The notes: generated by a model not told the origin, from the letters alone. 64,000 nucleotides of DNA from Vibrio sp. SCSIO 43135 (GCF_023716665.1 NZ_CP071859.1:1-64000), one strand, 5' to 3'. Numbered from the stretch's first letter, positions 1 to 12,923 are shown. A program made the numbers and translations.

Positions 1-213
1 CACCAATCTTACGATCTGCTCAAAATGGCACTAATGTGGATCAAAGTGTGGGTAATTTTAGGGCAATATGTGTTGATCCATAGGATTAAGTCGAAAATAT
101 TGTGAATAACTTAGATCTTATTCACTGGATCACCGATCAATTGCTGGCGATCTTGGTTATCAACAGGTAAAATTGCCAATCTTTTCCGATCATTAATTAC
201 GAGTGGGGGCACC
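1..213 (+). promoter_or_regulatory. dnaA upstream control region with DnaA boxes and dense GATC sites
   Basis: This stretch precedes dnaA. A perfect DnaA box (TTATTCACA) is read on the minus strand at 101-109, and an 8-of-9 match (TTATTCACT) lies at 118-126. GATC occurs at 13, 39, 75, 114, 128, 135, 149 and 188, far above the roughly one site expected by chance. DnaA autorepression and Dam/SeqA-type timing are known for dnaA promoters in enteric bacteria; that they act here is inference. No complete AT-rich unwinding region or larger DnaA-box array is visible, so I do not call it oriC. No promoter hexamers are assigned. Confidence 0.7.
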
Positions 214-1620
214 GTGTCATCTTCGCTTTGGTTGCAATGTTTGCAACAGCTTCAAGAAGAGCTACCAGCAACAGAGTTCAGTATGTGGGTTCGACCGCTG
301 CAAGCTGAGCTCAATGACAATACGCTTACTCTATTTGCCCCAAACCGCTTTGTACTTGATTGGGTGCGCGATAAGTATCTAAATAGCATTAACCGACTAC
401 TGCAAGAGTTCTGCGGTAACGACATTCCAAGTCTTCGTTTTGAGGTTGGTAGCCGTCCAGTTGCTGCGCCAAAGCCAGCACCGACGCGCACGCCAGCCGA
501 TGTGGCTGCGGAATCCTCGGCTCCCGCACAGCTTCAAGCGCGTAAACCCGTGCATAAAACATGGGATGACGACGCTGAAGCGATTGTCGACATCAATCAC
601 CGTTCAAACGTGAACCCAAAACACAAGTTCAATAACTTTGTTGAAGGTAAATCAAACCAACTTGGCCTGGCGGCTGCTCGTCAGGTATCGGATAACCCTG
701 GTTCTGCTTATAACCCACTGTTCCTATACGGTGGTACTGGCCTAGGTAAAACCCACTTATTGCATGCGGTAGGTAATGCGATTGTGGATAACAAACCGAA
801 TGCTAAAGTGGTGTACATGCACTCCGAGCGCTTTGTACAAGATATGGTTAAAGCGCTACAGAATAATGCGATTGAAGAATTTAAGCGCTATTACCGTAGT
901 GTTGATGCATTACTTATCGATGATATTCAATTCTTTGCCAACAAAGAGCGTTCACAGGAAGAGTTTTTCCATACCTTTAACGCATTGTTAGAAGGCAACC
1001 AGCAAATTATCCTGACATCGGATCGCTATCCGAAAGAGATCAATGGGGTAGAAGATCGCTTGAAATCCCGCTTTGGTTGGGGCTTAACGGTAGCGATTGA
1101 GCCACCAGAGCTTGAGACGCGTGTTGCGATCTTAATGAAGAAAGCAGAAGACCACCAAATTCACCTTGCTGATGAAGTGGCATTTTTCATTGCTAAGCGT
1201 CTGCGTTCTAACGTTCGTGAGCTTGAAGGGGCGCTAAACCGTGTTATTGCCAATGCCAACTTTACTGGCCGCCCAATCACTATCGATTTTGTTCGTGAAG
1301 CACTGCGTGACTTGCTGGCACTGCAAGAAAAGTTAGTCACTATTGATAATATCCAAAAGACTGTGGCGGAATACTACAAAATTAAAGTTGCAGACTTACT
1401 GTCTAAACGCCGCTCTCGCTCAGTGGCTCGTCCACGTCAACTTGCAATGGCACTGGCTAAAGAACTAACAAACCACAGTTTGCCAGAAATTGGTGATGCA
1501 TTTGGTGGTCGTGACCATACAACGGTGCTGCACGCTTGTCGTAAGATCGAACAGCTGCGTGAAGAAAGCCATGATATTAAAGAAGACTATTCGAATTTGA
1601 TTCGTACCCTTTCTTCTTAA
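214..1620 (+). CDS. dnaA: Chromosomal replication initiator protein DnaA
   Basis: DnaA binds DnaA boxes at the origin, melts it, and loads the DnaB helicase. The 468-residue length is normal for Vibrio. Visible parts are an N-terminal helicase-interaction domain (about 1-85), a variable proline/alanine-rich linker (about 86-130), the AAA+ core with Walker [10 protein letters not shown] near residue 173 and Walker B LLIDDIQF near 233, and the C-terminal box-binding domain with the DnaA signature [14 protein letters not shown] near 431. The start is GTG; the protein begins MSSSLW as in relatives. It heads the dnaA-dnaN-recF-gyrB block and is probably autoregulated by the boxes just upstream. 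Confidence 0.98.
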   Translation: MSSSLWLQCLQQLQEELPATEFSMWVRPLQAELNDNTLTLFAPNRFVLDWVRDKYLNSINRLLQEFCGNDIPSLRFEVGSRPVAAPKPAPTRTPADVAAESSAPAQLQARKPVHKTWDDDAEAIVDINHRSNVNPKHKFNNFVEGKSNQLGLAAARQVSDNPGSAYNPLFLYGGTGLGKTHLLHAVGNAIVDNKPNAKVVYMHSERFVQDMVKALQNNAIEEFKRYYRSVDALLIDDIQFFANKERSQEEFFHTFNALLEGNQQIILTSDRYPKEINGVEDRLKSRFGWGLTVAIEPPELETRVAILMKKAEDHQIHLADEVAFFIAKRLRSNVRELEGALNRVIANANFTGRPITIDFVREALRDLLALQEKLVTIDNIQKTVAEYYKIKVADLLSKRRSRSVARPRQLAMALAKELTNHSLPEIGDAFGGRDHTTVLHACRKIEQLREESHDIKEDYSNLIRTLSS

Positions 1621-1687
1621 ATCACAGTATTCTTATACCTAATAGAACAATGTCGGCGTCGTGCCAAACTACCGTTAAGAGCTAGAT

Positions 1688-2788
1688 ATGAAATTTACGA
1701 TTGAACGTAGTCATCTAATTAAGCCACTACAGCAAGTGTCGGGCGCATTAGGTGGAAGACCTACATTGCCGATTCTAGGCAACTTGCTGATCACCGTTCA
1801 AGATAATGTTCTGTCGATGACAGCGACAGATTTAGAAGTCGAGCTGATCAGTCGCGTGACGCTAGAAGGGGACTTTGAAGCGGGTAGTGTGACGGTTCCA
1901 TCTCGTAAGTTCCTCGACATCTGCCGCGGGTTACCAGATAGCTCGGTTATTACTGTGGTATTAGAAGGCGATCGCGTACAAGTACGTTCTGGTCGCAGTC
2001 GATTTTCACTTTCAACGCTCCCTGCCAGCGATTTCCCTAATATCGAAGATTGGCAGAGCGAAGTAGAAGTCTCTGTTACTCAAGCTGAATTGCGTGGTCT
2101 GGTTGAAAAAACACAGTTCTCGATGGCAAACCAAGATGTGCGTTATTACCTCAACGGCATGTTGTTCGAAATCGAGGGAACGACGCTACGTAGTGTCGCG
2201 ACTGATGGCCACCGAATGGCAGTGTCTCAAACTCAGCTATCTGCTGAGTTTGCTCAAAAGCAGATCATTGTACCGCGTAAAGGGGTACAAGAGCTGGTTA
2301 AGTTATTGGATGCACCAGAACAGCCAGTAGTACTGCAAATCGGTAGCTCGAATGTGCGTGCAGAAGTGAATAGCTTTATCTTTACTTCTAAGCTAGTTGA
2401 TGGCCGTTTCCCTGATTATCGCCGCGTATTGCCGCAAAATACCACCAAAACGCTGGAAGCAGGTTGTGATGAGTTACGCCAAGCATTTTCGCGTGCAGCG
2501 ATTCTCTCCAATGAAAAATTCCGTGGTGTTCGTGTCAATCTAGCCGATAACGAAATGCGCATTACGGCGAATAACCCAGAGCAAGAAGAAGCGGAAGAAA
2601 TGCTAGACGTCTCTTTTGAAGGTGATGCTCTAGAGATTGGGTTCAACGTAAGCTATGTGCTTGATGTACTTAACACGCTACGTTGTGAGACAGTTAGAGT
2701 CTCTATGTCGGATGCGAATGCCAGTGCACTGATCGAAAATTCACAAGATGACAGTGCAATGTACGTTGTCATGCCTATTCGCCTCTAA
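1688..2788 (+). CDS. dnaN: DNA polymerase III beta subunit (sliding clamp)
   Basis: DnaN forms the dimeric ring that tethers DNA polymerase III and repair enzymes to DNA. The 366-residue product begins MKFTIERSHLIKPLQQVSG and ends in the conserved YVVMPIRL tail, which matches the three-domain clamp family over its full length. It follows dnaA after 67 nt and is followed by recF after 16 nt, the standard order. It is likely transcribed both from the dnaA promoter and from internal promoters, which is typical but not shown here. Confidence 0.98.
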   Translation: MKFTIERSHLIKPLQQVSGALGGRPTLPILGNLLITVQDNVLSMTATDLEVELISRVTLEGDFEAGSVTVPSRKFLDICRGLPDSSVITVVLEGDRVQVRSGRSRFSLSTLPASDFPNIEDWQSEVEVSVTQAELRGLVEKTQFSMANQDVRYYLNGMLFEIEGTTLRSVATDGHRMAVSQTQLSAEFAQKQIIVPRKGVQELVKLLDAPEQPVVLQIGSSNVRAEVNSFIFTSKLVDGRFPDYRRVLPQNTTKTLEAGCDELRQAFSRAAILSNEKFRGVRVNLADNEMRITANNPEQEEAEEMLDVSFEGDALEIGFNVSYVLDVLNTLRCETVRVSMSDANASALIENSQDDSAMYVVMPIRL

Positions 2789-2804
2789 TTGCTTCTGAAT
2801 TTAA

Positions 2805-6315
<3,511 letters not shown>

Positions 6316-6319
6316 TATC

Positions 6320-6425
6320 TTTGATACTTCGCTCTTTCGCTTAATTTCTGTGTCAGAGGTGCTCACATACCTTCGTATGCTCCGCGCCTCTTCCTTGAAC
6401 TAAAGCGAAATAGCTTCGTCTCAAA
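6320..6425. repeat. Imperfect 106-nt inverted-repeat element after gyrB
   Basis: Arms at 6320-6348 and 6397-6425 match in 22 of 29 positions when one is reverse-complemented. The centre (about 6355-6392) forms a second nested dyad around CATACCTTCGTATG. The result is a long cruciform or hairpin directly downstream of the gyrB stop. Its architecture resembles ERIC-like palindromic elements dispersed in intergenic regions of enterobacteria and vibrios. Only one copy was noticed in this window, so family membership is inference. Confidence 0.6.
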
Positions 6426-6442
6426 AACTAAATTGTTATTTT

Positions 6443-6477
6443 AAAGACTGCCAGAAATGGCGGTCTTTTTTTGTTTT
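6443..6477 (+). terminator. Rho-independent terminator of the dnaA-gyrB block
   Basis: A 10-bp stem (6443-6452 with 6459-6468, one G-U pair), a 6-nt loop and a following T-rich run. It lies after the inverted-repeat element and closes the gyrB transcript. Confidence 0.85.
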
Positions 6478-6524
6478 TAAGTGATTGAAAAGTATTGGCT
6501 TGTAAAAATAATTGAAAAAAGTCC

Positions 6525-6553
6525 CTTGAAACTGATTTGAGCTATCCACATAT
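6525..6553 (+). promoter_or_regulatory. Sigma-32 (heat-shock) promoter of ibpA
   Basis: CTTGAAA at 6525-6531, a 14-nt spacer, and CCACATAT at 6546-6553 closely fit the RpoH consensus CTTGAAA-N13-14-CCCCATNT. It places the transcription start near 6560, about 240 nt before the ibpA start codon. The match is direct; use by RpoH is inference from the consensus and the downstream gene. Confidence 0.8.
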
Positions 6554-6559
6554 CTATTT

Positions 6560-6798
6560 GTGAAGAGGGAAGCTGTCTTGCTCAAGAGAGAAGAAACAGA
6601 CCCTTTGGAACGCTGAAGAGGTATCGCTCAGGAGAGGATAGCCTTGAAGGCACACAATTGAACTGATTTATTACTACGTCCCTGCGTTATGAGAACCCGA
6701 GGAGTAGAGGATAAATCCCTTAGTCGGCAGCGATCGAACACACTATCGATCCATGCAAACTCACGACTAAGACTATTGCTTACTAAAAGGATAGCATT
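6560..6798 (+). promoter_or_regulatory. Long ibpA leader ending in a ROSE-type RNA thermometer
   Basis: About 240 nt of untranslated leader separate the heat-shock promoter from ibpA. Its last hairpin pairs 6773-6780 (CTATTGCT) with 6788-6794 (AGGATAG). This is the ROSE signature UUGCU facing the AGGA Shine-Dalgarno, with the characteristic extra G in the stem. ROSE elements in small heat-shock genes melt on warming and free the ribosome site. The upstream part contains further self-complementary stretches that I did not fold fully. Confidence 0.75.
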
Positions 6799-7233
6799 AT
6801 GAGAACTGTAGATTTCACTCCACTTTACCGCAACGCAATTGGCTTCGATCGTCTATTCAACATGATGGAAGCGAATACTTCGAAGAATTCTTCTGGTGGT
6901 TACCCTCCATACAACATCGAGCAAAAAGATGAGAACAACTACCGTATTACGATGGCGGTTGCTGGTTTTGCTGATGAGCACTTAGACCTGACTCAAAAAG
7001 AGAATATGTTGATCGTTAAGGGTGAACGCAAAGCTGAAGAAGAGAAAACATATGTTTATCAGGGTATTGCTGAGCGCGATTTCGAGCGTAAATTCCAGCT
7101 GGCAGACTACGTGAAAGTCGTTGGTGCGAGCATGGAAAATGGTCTATTACACATCGACTTAGAGCGCGAAATCCCAGAAGCTATGCAACCTCGTAAAATT
7201 GCGATTAATGGCAGCAAGCTAATTGAAGGTTAA
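6799..7233 (+). CDS. ibpA: Small heat shock protein, IbpA/Hsp20 family
   Basis: This ATP-independent holdase chaperone binds unfolding proteins in the cytoplasm and hands them to DnaK and ClpB. The 144 residues start [20 protein letters not shown], the IbpA-type N-terminus, followed by an alpha-crystallin domain (about 38-128) with the [10 protein letters not shown] strand, GERK, and an [18 protein letters not shown] stretch. The dimer- or oligomer-forming I-x-I motif appears as IAI near residue 134. A single copy is seen, unlike the ibpAB pair of E. coli. It is a monocistronic unit between a sigma-32 promoter and a terminator. Confidence 0.95.
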   Translation: MRTVDFTPLYRNAIGFDRLFNMMEANTSKNSSGGYPPYNIEQKDENNYRITMAVAGFADEHLDLTQKENMLIVKGERKAEEEKTYVYQGIAERDFERKFQLADYVKVVGASMENGLLHIDLEREIPEAMQPRKIAINGSKLIEG

Positions 7234-7281
7234 TGGTTGCCAATAGCTTTAATTAGCTGAGCTAAATCGGGAAAAGAGTGA

Positions 7282-7310
7282 AAGAGCACCTTATTGGTGC
7301 TCTTTTTTAT
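7282..7310. terminator. Terminator between convergent ibpA and avtA
   Basis: A 9-bp stem (7282-7290 with 7296-7304), a 5-nt loop and a T-run on the plus strand. It ends ibpA and may also act on avtA from the other side, where only a short T-run follows. Confidence 0.85.
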
Positions 7311-7363
7311 TGTGTGGTTTTTAAGTCACCCCATAGGAAGGAGAGGAGTGTCTAAGCCGAGTG

Positions 7364-8617
7364 CTATTGATGTTCGCGATATGCTTTTTCTACTTCTTCA
7401 GCAATAATGGCAATGCCTTTTTGCATCATTTCATCGTCTTGAACGTAGTTCATTCGTAGGCATTGATGTGCATGGTCCCAATCGCCTTTTTGGCCGATAA
7501 AGAAATATTCCCCAGGTACTATCAGTACACCACGTGCTTTTAAGCGTTGGTATAGTTCCATTGTGGTAATAGGTAATTCGTCAAACCACAACCAAAGGAA
7601 AATAGCCCCTTCTGGTTTATGAATTCGAAAACGAGGGTCGGTGATGGATTGCTGCAAAAGCTCCACAGCTCGTTGGGACTTTTGCTGGTAAAACGGCTTG
7701 ATGACATTACTGCTGAGGTTTAATAAATCACCCTTTTCAATCATATGATTAGCCAGTGCAGGGCCAATACTGCCCGGAGCTAAACTGATAATGCCATTCA
7801 TATTCGTAAGAGCTTGGGTCACTTCTTCACTTGCTATCACAATGCCACATCGCACACCAGGTAAACCCAGTTTAGATAAGCTCATACATAGAATTGTGTT
7901 TTCGTTCCAAAATGGCTGAACATCTTCAAAAATGATGTTTGGAAATGGCAGACCATAAGCGTTATCGATAATCAGCGGGATATTGTTTTCTCGGGCGAGT
8001 TTATCCAGTTTCAGGATTTCTTCGTCAGTGAGAACATTACCGGTTGGATTGGTTGGGCGAGAAGCACATATCGCCGCTACGGAGCCATCAACCGTTAACT
8101 GTTCAAAGTCGACATGGTATTTAAACAATCCATCTTCAAGCATCTCAATTTCAGGGTGGTAGGACACAAAAATGTCTTCATCAATCCCTGCGTCACCATA
8201 ACCAATGTACTCGGGTGCCAACGGCAGTAGAATTTTCTTATGAGAACCATCTGATTGAGCACCTGCCAACAAGTTAAATAAGTAAAAGAAGCCACTTTGG
8301 CTACCGTTGGTTAGGCTGATGTTCTTTTTGCTGATATTCCACCCATAGGTGTCTTTTAAAAGCTTAGCGAGTGCTTTAACAAAGCTATCTTTTCCCTGAG
8401 GGCCGTCGTAGTTGGCCATGGCGGCCACGAGGTCCCCGTTGGCGAGCATCTCCTCACTGGCTTGGCGAAAGTAGTCGAGCATGGCAGGAATGGCCGCTGG
8501 GTTACCACCACCGAGCATGATAGCGCCAGGTGTGCGTAAACCATCGTTAAGATCATCCATTAACTGCGTAATACCGGAATACTGATTAAATTTTTCACCA
8601 AACTTTGAGAATTGCAT
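7364..8617 (-). CDS. avtA: Valine-pyruvate aminotransferase AvtA
   Basis: AvtA is a PLP enzyme that interconverts valine plus pyruvate with 2-oxoisovalerate plus alanine, linking valine and alanine synthesis. The 417-residue length equals the E. coli enzyme. The N-terminus MQFSKFGEKFNQYSGI, the GGGNPAAIP substrate loop near residue 37, and the PLP-lysine motif SLSKLGLPGVRCG (Lys about 249) identify it within the class I/II aminotransferase fold. It stands alone between two terminators. A functional link to the ilv operon 8 kb away is metabolic, not operonic. Confidence 0.95.
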   Translation of the reverse strand: MQFSKFGEKFNQYSGITQLMDDLNDGLRTPGAIMLGGGNPAAIPAMLDYFRQASEEMLANGDLVAAMANYDGPQGKDSFVKALAKLLKDTYGWNISKKNISLTNGSQSGFFYLFNLLAGAQSDGSHKKILLPLAPEYIGYGDAGIDEDIFVSYHPEIEMLEDGLFKYHVDFEQLTVDGSVAAICASRPTNPTGNVLTDEEILKLDKLARENNIPLIIDNAYGLPFPNIIFEDVQPFWNENTILCMSLSKLGLPGVRCGIVIASEEVTQALTNMNGIISLAPGSIGPALANHMIEKGDLLNLSSNVIKPFYQQKSQRAVELLQQSITDPRFRIHKPEGAIFLWLWFDELPITTMELYQRLKARGVLIVPGEYFFIGQKGDWDHAHQCLRMNYVQDDEMMQKGIAIIAEEVEKAYREHQ

Positions 8618-8764
8618 TACTACTTTTACCTAATTCATTGTGATTGCTTTTATTGAGTGTGAGTACTGAAGAAAGTTAGTGTCATACACTGTGCTTCGAG
8701 TAATCCTTGAACATACCTTAATGACAATGCGAGTCAAAGCTCATTTTTAGCTTAGCGCAAAAAT

Positions 8765-8791
8765 AAAGCCCAACTCATGGAGTTGGGCTTT
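8765..8791 (-). terminator. Terminator of the glyQS operon
   Basis: A perfect 12-bp stem (8765-8776 with 8780-8791) with a 3-nt loop, followed on the minus strand by TATTTTTG. It lies 39 nt beyond the glyS stop. Confidence 0.9.
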
Positions 8792-8829
8792 ATCATTTTA
8801 TCTCTGAAAGAATGGCTTCGAAGTGAAGA

Positions 8830-10896
8830 TTACTTCTGCAGTAGAGAAATATCCGCAATCTGTAGGAACAGGTTACGTAGGTTGTTCAGCAGTGTTAGAC
8901 GGTTTTTCTTCAGAGCTTCGTCATCTGCCATTACCATTACGTTATCGAAGAAGGCATCAACAGGCTCGCGTAGACCTGCAAGCTTGCTTAGCGCTTCTTG
9001 GTAGTTACCTGTAGCGAATGCTGGCTCTAGCGCTTCTGTCATCACTTCAACGCTTTCTGCTAGTGCTTTCTCTGCGTCTTCTTGTAGAAGAGCTAGGTCG
9101 ATCTCAGCAGCTAGTTCACCGTCGAATTTCGCTAGGATGTTACCTACACGCTTGTTCGCAGCAGCTAGTGCTTCAGCGGCTTCTAGCTCGCGGAAGTGAG
9201 ATACCGCTTTTACGCGTTGGTCGAAGTCTGCTGGTTTCGTTGGACGGTTAGCCAGTACGGCTTGGATGATGTCCACACTGAAGCCTTCGTCTTTGTACCA
9301 TGCGTTGAAACGACCAAGCATAAACTCGATAACGTCGTCAGAAACATTTGCGTTAGTCAGCTTGTCGCCAAATAGAGACTGAGCCTTTGCGATAAGGTCT
9401 GTTAGGTCTAGGTTGTAGCCGTTTTCTACGATGATACGTAACACACCTAGTGATGCACGACGAAGTGCAAATGGGTCAGAGCCTTTTGGAGCTTGGCCAA
9501 TACCGAAGATACCTACGATAGTGTCTAGCTTGTCTGCCATTGCTACTGCAGAAGAGATACCAGTGCTTGGTAGGTCATCACCTGCGAAACGAGGCATGTA
9601 CTGCTCGTAAAGTGCTAGTGCAACTTGCTCGTCTTCACCATCGTGAGTCGCGTAGTGCATGCCCATTACACCCTGAGTATCGGTAAATTCGAATACCATA
9701 GAGGTCATTAGGTCACACTTAGCCAGTAGGCCTGCACGCTTAGATTTTTCAACGTCAGCATCGATCTGCTCAGCGATGTAGCCAGCAAGCTCGGTGATGC
9801 GGTCTGTTTTGTCTTTGATAGTACCAAGCTGTTTCTGGAAGATAGCTTGTTCTAGCTCTGGTAGACGGTCGATAAGAGGACGCTTACGGTCAGTGTTGAA
9901 GAAGAATTCTGCATCCGCTAGACGTGGACGTACAACCTTCTCGTTACCTTCGATTACGTAGCGAGGCTCTTTTGATTCGATGTTTGAAACGAAGATGAAG
10001 TTAGGCAGTAGCTTCTTGTTGTCATCGTAAACAGGGAAGTACTTCTGGTCACCTTTCATGGTGTAAACCAACGCTTCAGAAGGAACCTTTAGGAACTCTT
10101 CTTCAAACTTCGCAGTTAGGACTACTGGCCACTCAACTAGAGAAGTTACTTCTTCTACTAGGTCATCTTCTAGATCCGCTGTACCACCAACCGCTGCTGC
10201 TGCTTTTTGTGAATCAGCAAGGATGATCGCTTTACGCGCTTCGTAATCTGCCATTACTTTACCGCGCTCTTCTAGGATCGCTGGGTATTGCTCTGCAGAA
10301 TCGATAGTGAACTCTTGCTCACCCATGAAGCGATGACCACGGATAGTGCGATCTGAAGCTACGCCTAGGATTTCGCCTTCGATAAGGTCAGAGCCCATAA
10401 GCATAGTTAGTGTTTTAACAGGACGGATAAATTGAGTCGTCTTGTTACCCCAACGCATTGGCTTTGCGATAGGTAGGTTACCCAGTGCTTTTGCTGCTAG
10501 GTCTACAACGATTTCAGACGTTGCTTGGCCTTTCACTTCTTGTTTGAAAAGAAGCCATTCGCCTTTGTCTGTTACTAGGCGGTCAGCTTGCTCAACCGTG
10601 ATGCCGTTACCACGTGCCCAACCTTGAGCCGCTTTAGTTGCATTGCCGTCAGCATCGAATGCCACAGAAACTGCAGGACCGCGTTTCTCAACCACTTTGT
10701 CTGCTTGGCCTTCAGCTAGAGCTGAAACCTTAAGTGCGAGACGACGAGGAGCCGCGTACCATTTTACACCTTCGTGTGCTAGGTCTGCGCCTTTAAGCTC
10801 TGCTTCGAAGTTTGCAGCGAAAGCTTCTGCTAGAGTACGAAGTTGCGTTGGTGGTAGCTCTTCAGTACCCAGTTCAATTAGAAATTCTTTAGCCAT
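8830..10896 (-). CDS. glyS: Glycine-tRNA ligase beta subunit
   Basis: GlyS is the large subunit of the bacterial alpha2beta2 glycyl-tRNA synthetase and mainly recognises tRNA-Gly. The 688-residue product begins [16 protein letters not shown], the conserved N-terminus. An HD-like region and the C-terminal anticodon-binding DALR-type domain (roughly residues 560-688) are expected in the family, and the length fits. The start lies 2 nt after the glyQ stop, so the two subunits are translationally coupled at a fixed ratio. Confidence 0.97.
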   Translation of the reverse strand: MAKEFLIELGTEELPPTQLRTLAEAFAANFEAELKGADLAHEGVKWYAAPRRLALKVSALAEGQADKVVEKRGPAVSVAFDADGNATKAAQGWARGNGITVEQADRLVTDKGEWLLFKQEVKGQATSEIVVDLAAKALGNLPIAKPMRWGNKTTQFIRPVKTLTMLMGSDLIEGEILGVASDRTIRGHRFMGEQEFTIDSAEQYPAILEERGKVMADYEARKAIILADSQKAAAAVGGTADLEDDLVEEVTSLVEWPVVLTAKFEEEFLKVPSEALVYTMKGDQKYFPVYDDNKKLLPNFIFVSNIESKEPRYVIEGNEKVVRPRLADAEFFFNTDRKRPLIDRLPELEQAIFQKQLGTIKDKTDRITELAGYIAEQIDADVEKSKRAGLLAKCDLMTSMVFEFTDTQGVMGMHYATHDGEDEQVALALYEQYMPRFAGDDLPSTGISSAVAMADKLDTIVGIFGIGQAPKGSDPFALRRASLGVLRIIVENGYNLDLTDLIAKAQSLFGDKLTNANVSDDVIEFMLGRFNAWYKDEGFSVDIIQAVLANRPTKPADFDQRVKAVSHFRELEAAEALAAANKRVGNILAKFDGELAAEIDLALLQEDAEKALAESVEVMTEALEPAFATGNYQEALSKLAGLREPVDAFFDNVMVMADDEALKKNRLTLLNNLRNLFLQIADISLLQK

Positions 10897-10898
10897 GA

Positions 10899-11819
10899 TT
10901 ACTTCTCCTCTTCCTTACGGCACATTGGGAAGCCAAGAGCTTCACGTGATGCGTAGTACGCTTCTGCAACAGACTTAGTCAGGTTGCGGATACGAAGGAT
11001 GTAACGTTGGCGCTCTGTAACAGAGATAGCTTTACGCGCATCAAGAATGTTGAATGCGTGGCCAGCTTTAAGAATGCGCTCGTAAGCTGGAAGCGGAAGT
11101 GGCTTCTCAAGCTCAAGTAGCTCTTTACACTCTTTCTCACACTGATCAAAGAACGTGAATAGGAAATCTACGTCTGCGTGCTCGAAGTTGTACGTTGATT
11201 GCTCAACTTCGTTTTGGTGGAAGATATCACCGTAAGTTACCTTGCTGCCGTCTGGTGCGATGTTCCACACTAGGTCGTAAACAGAATCGACTTCTTGGAT
11301 GTACATAGCTAGACGCTCGATACCGTAAGTGATCTCACCAGTAACTGGTTTACACTCAAGGCCACCAACTTGCTGGAAGTAAGTAAACTGAGTCACTTCC
11401 ATGCCGTTTAGCCAAACTTCCCAACCAAGACCCCATGCGCCTAGCGTTGGGTTTTCCCAGTTGTCTTCTACGAAACGAATATCGTGTACTAGCGGGTCGA
11501 TACCAAGAACTTCAAGTGAGCCTAGGTACAACTCCTGGATGTTATCTGGAGAAGGCTTTAGGGCTACTTGGAACTGATAGTAGTGCTGCAGACGGTTCGG
11601 GTTTTCACCGTAACGGCCATCGGTAGGACGACGTGAAGGTTGAACGTAAGCTGTCGACATTGGCTCTGGGCCAAGTGCACGTAGACATGTCATTGGGTGA
11701 GAGGTGCCCGCACCTACTTCCATATCTAGAGGTTGAACAATGGTACAACCGTTTTGTGCCCAGTAATCCTGCAGCGCGAGGATCATTCCCTGGAAGGTTT
11801 TGATATCGTATTTTTGCAT
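10899..11819 (-). CDS. glyQ: Glycine-tRNA ligase alpha subunit
   Basis: GlyQ carries the class II aminoacylation site that makes glycyl-adenylate and charges tRNA-Gly together with GlyS. The 306 residues include [20 protein letters not shown] near residue 18, the [20 protein letters not shown] motif-2 region near 59, and the [10 protein letters not shown] motif-3 region near 190. It is first in the glyQS operon. No T-box leader is seen upstream, as expected in this phylum. Confidence 0.97.
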   Translation of the reverse strand: MQKYDIKTFQGMILALQDYWAQNGCTIVQPLDMEVGAGTSHPMTCLRALGPEPMSTAYVQPSRRPTDGRYGENPNRLQHYYQFQVALKPSPDNIQELYLGSLEVLGIDPLVHDIRFVEDNWENPTLGAWGLGWEVWLNGMEVTQFTYFQQVGGLECKPVTGEITYGIERLAMYIQEVDSVYDLVWNIAPDGSKVTYGDIFHQNEVEQSTYNFEHADVDFLFTFFDQCEKECKELLELEKPLPLPAYERILKAGHAFNILDARKAISVTERQRYILRIRNLTKSVAEAYYASREALGFPMCRKEEEK

Positions 11820-12009
11820 AGTAATTCGCGCGATTCTTCTGTCTTAAATTGAGAAAAAATAACAATCAAGTATACCCAGATATTTGGCATGGGAGTAGAG
11901 CTAATCTTGATTAATTGGTAGCCGAAAATCTCCTTTAGTGGATTTTTTCCGACTTATCTAACCGATTTCTATTAAAAGGGAGTTTATTTGTAGTTTGAAG
12001 GTTGAGAAT

Positions 12010-12230
12010 CTTCAACGAGGTGGATAGAATCACGCTGTCTTTGGGGAGTAGCTTACCGTTTTAAACACTCTGTTTATTCGGTTCGTTCGTCAACATAATT
12101 GGTGCAAAATCACCATGGCGTTCGAGGCTTATCGCACGATGAGTTTAGCAAGACCTTAGACAAATCATCACGAACCAGGGTGGGGCGTGAGGTTTGTCTT
12201 CGGTTAAAATAATTATCCCACCCTAAAAGA
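12010..12230 (+). promoter_or_regulatory. yybP-ykoY manganese riboswitch upstream of mneA
   Basis: The leader carries both hallmark loops of the yybP-ykoY class: GGGGAGTAGC at 12043-12052 and GCAAGACC at 12148-12155. The paired element AGACAAA (about 12158-12164) with TTTGTCT (about 12193-12199) follows. GGGTGGG at 12178-12184 is exactly complementary to CCCACCC at 12217-12223, just before the ribosome site. No T-run terminator follows, so control is probably translational. This class binds Mn2+ and the downstream gene is a predicted Mn exporter, so function and context agree. The exact 5' boundary is uncertain. Confidence 0.88.
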
Positions 12231-12237
12231 GCATGTC

Positions 12238-12792
12238 GTGAGCGTTTTAGCTATTTCAATTACCACTGTAGCGTTAGCAGAAATTGGAGATAAGACCCAA
12301 CTGTTATCCCTATTGCTGGCCAGCCGTTACCGAAAACCAATTCCTATTATTGCTGCAATCTTTTTTGCAACGATCGCCAATCACGCATTAGCGGCATGGC
12401 TAGGGGTGGTTATTGCTGATTACTTATCGCCTGAGATCTTAAAGTGGGTGCTGGTGGTGAGTTTTATCGTTATGGCAGCATGGGTTCTCATTCCAGATAA
12501 GCTGGATGACGACGAACAGATCTCTAACCGAGGCCCTTTTATAGCCAGCTTTATTGCGTTTTTTATTGCGGAGATTGGCGACAAAACTCAAATAGCCACT
12601 TCGATTTTGGGTGCACAATATGCCGATGCACTGACTTGGGTGATCTTAGGTACGACGATTGGCATGCTGTTAGCTAATGTTCCGGTAGTGATTATCGGAA
12701 AGTTATCTGCCGACAAAATGCCACTGGCATTGATCCGAAAAATCACCGCTATGTTATTCATGGCATTAGCCATTGGTGCGGCATTTTTCTAA
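12238..12792 (+). CDS. mneA: Manganese exporter MneA, UPF0016/TMEM165 family
   Basis: This inner-membrane cation exporter protects the cell from excess manganese; the V. cholerae homologue is the described MneA. The 184 residues form two homologous halves, each with the family motif E-x-G-D-K-T: AEIGDKTQLLSLLLASRY near residue 14 and AEIGDKTQIATSILGAQY near 111. About six membrane helices are visible. The start is GTG with AAGAG 6 nt upstream. An out-of-frame ATG-TCG-TGA at 12233-12241 overlaps that start. The riboswitch upstream is the likely control. Confidence 0.92.
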   Translation: MSVLAISITTVALAEIGDKTQLLSLLLASRYRKPIPIIAAIFFATIANHALAAWLGVVIADYLSPEILKWVLVVSFIVMAAWVLIPDKLDDDEQISNRGPFIASFIAFFIAEIGDKTQIATSILGAQYADALTWVILGTTIGMLLANVPVVIIGKLSADKMPLALIRKITAMLFMALAIGAAFF

Positions 12793-12897
12793 GCCAATTT
12801 CGAGTGAGCTTATAGCGCAAGGTCTTGATTGGTTAGGTTGAAGTTGCACTGGATCAAACTCTGGTTCGGTAGCATTGAATAGCGTGATGGCTGACAT

Positions 12898-12923
12898 ATT
12901 AGTGTCACAATTGTCATGCTAAT
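12898..12923. promoter_or_regulatory. 26-bp dyad upstream of the small membrane protein gene
   Basis: ATTAG, 4 nt, the palindrome ACAATTGT (12907-12914), 4 nt, CTAAT: both the outer and inner blocks are symmetric about one centre. It lies 49 nt before the next start codon, where an operator would sit. No regulator is identified. Confidence 0.4.

Noticed and set aside
1-213. Possible oriC upstream of dnaA
   Set aside because: Only two DnaA boxes and no clear AT-rich unwinding repeats are visible. In vibrios oriCI lies near mioC and mnmG, outside this window.
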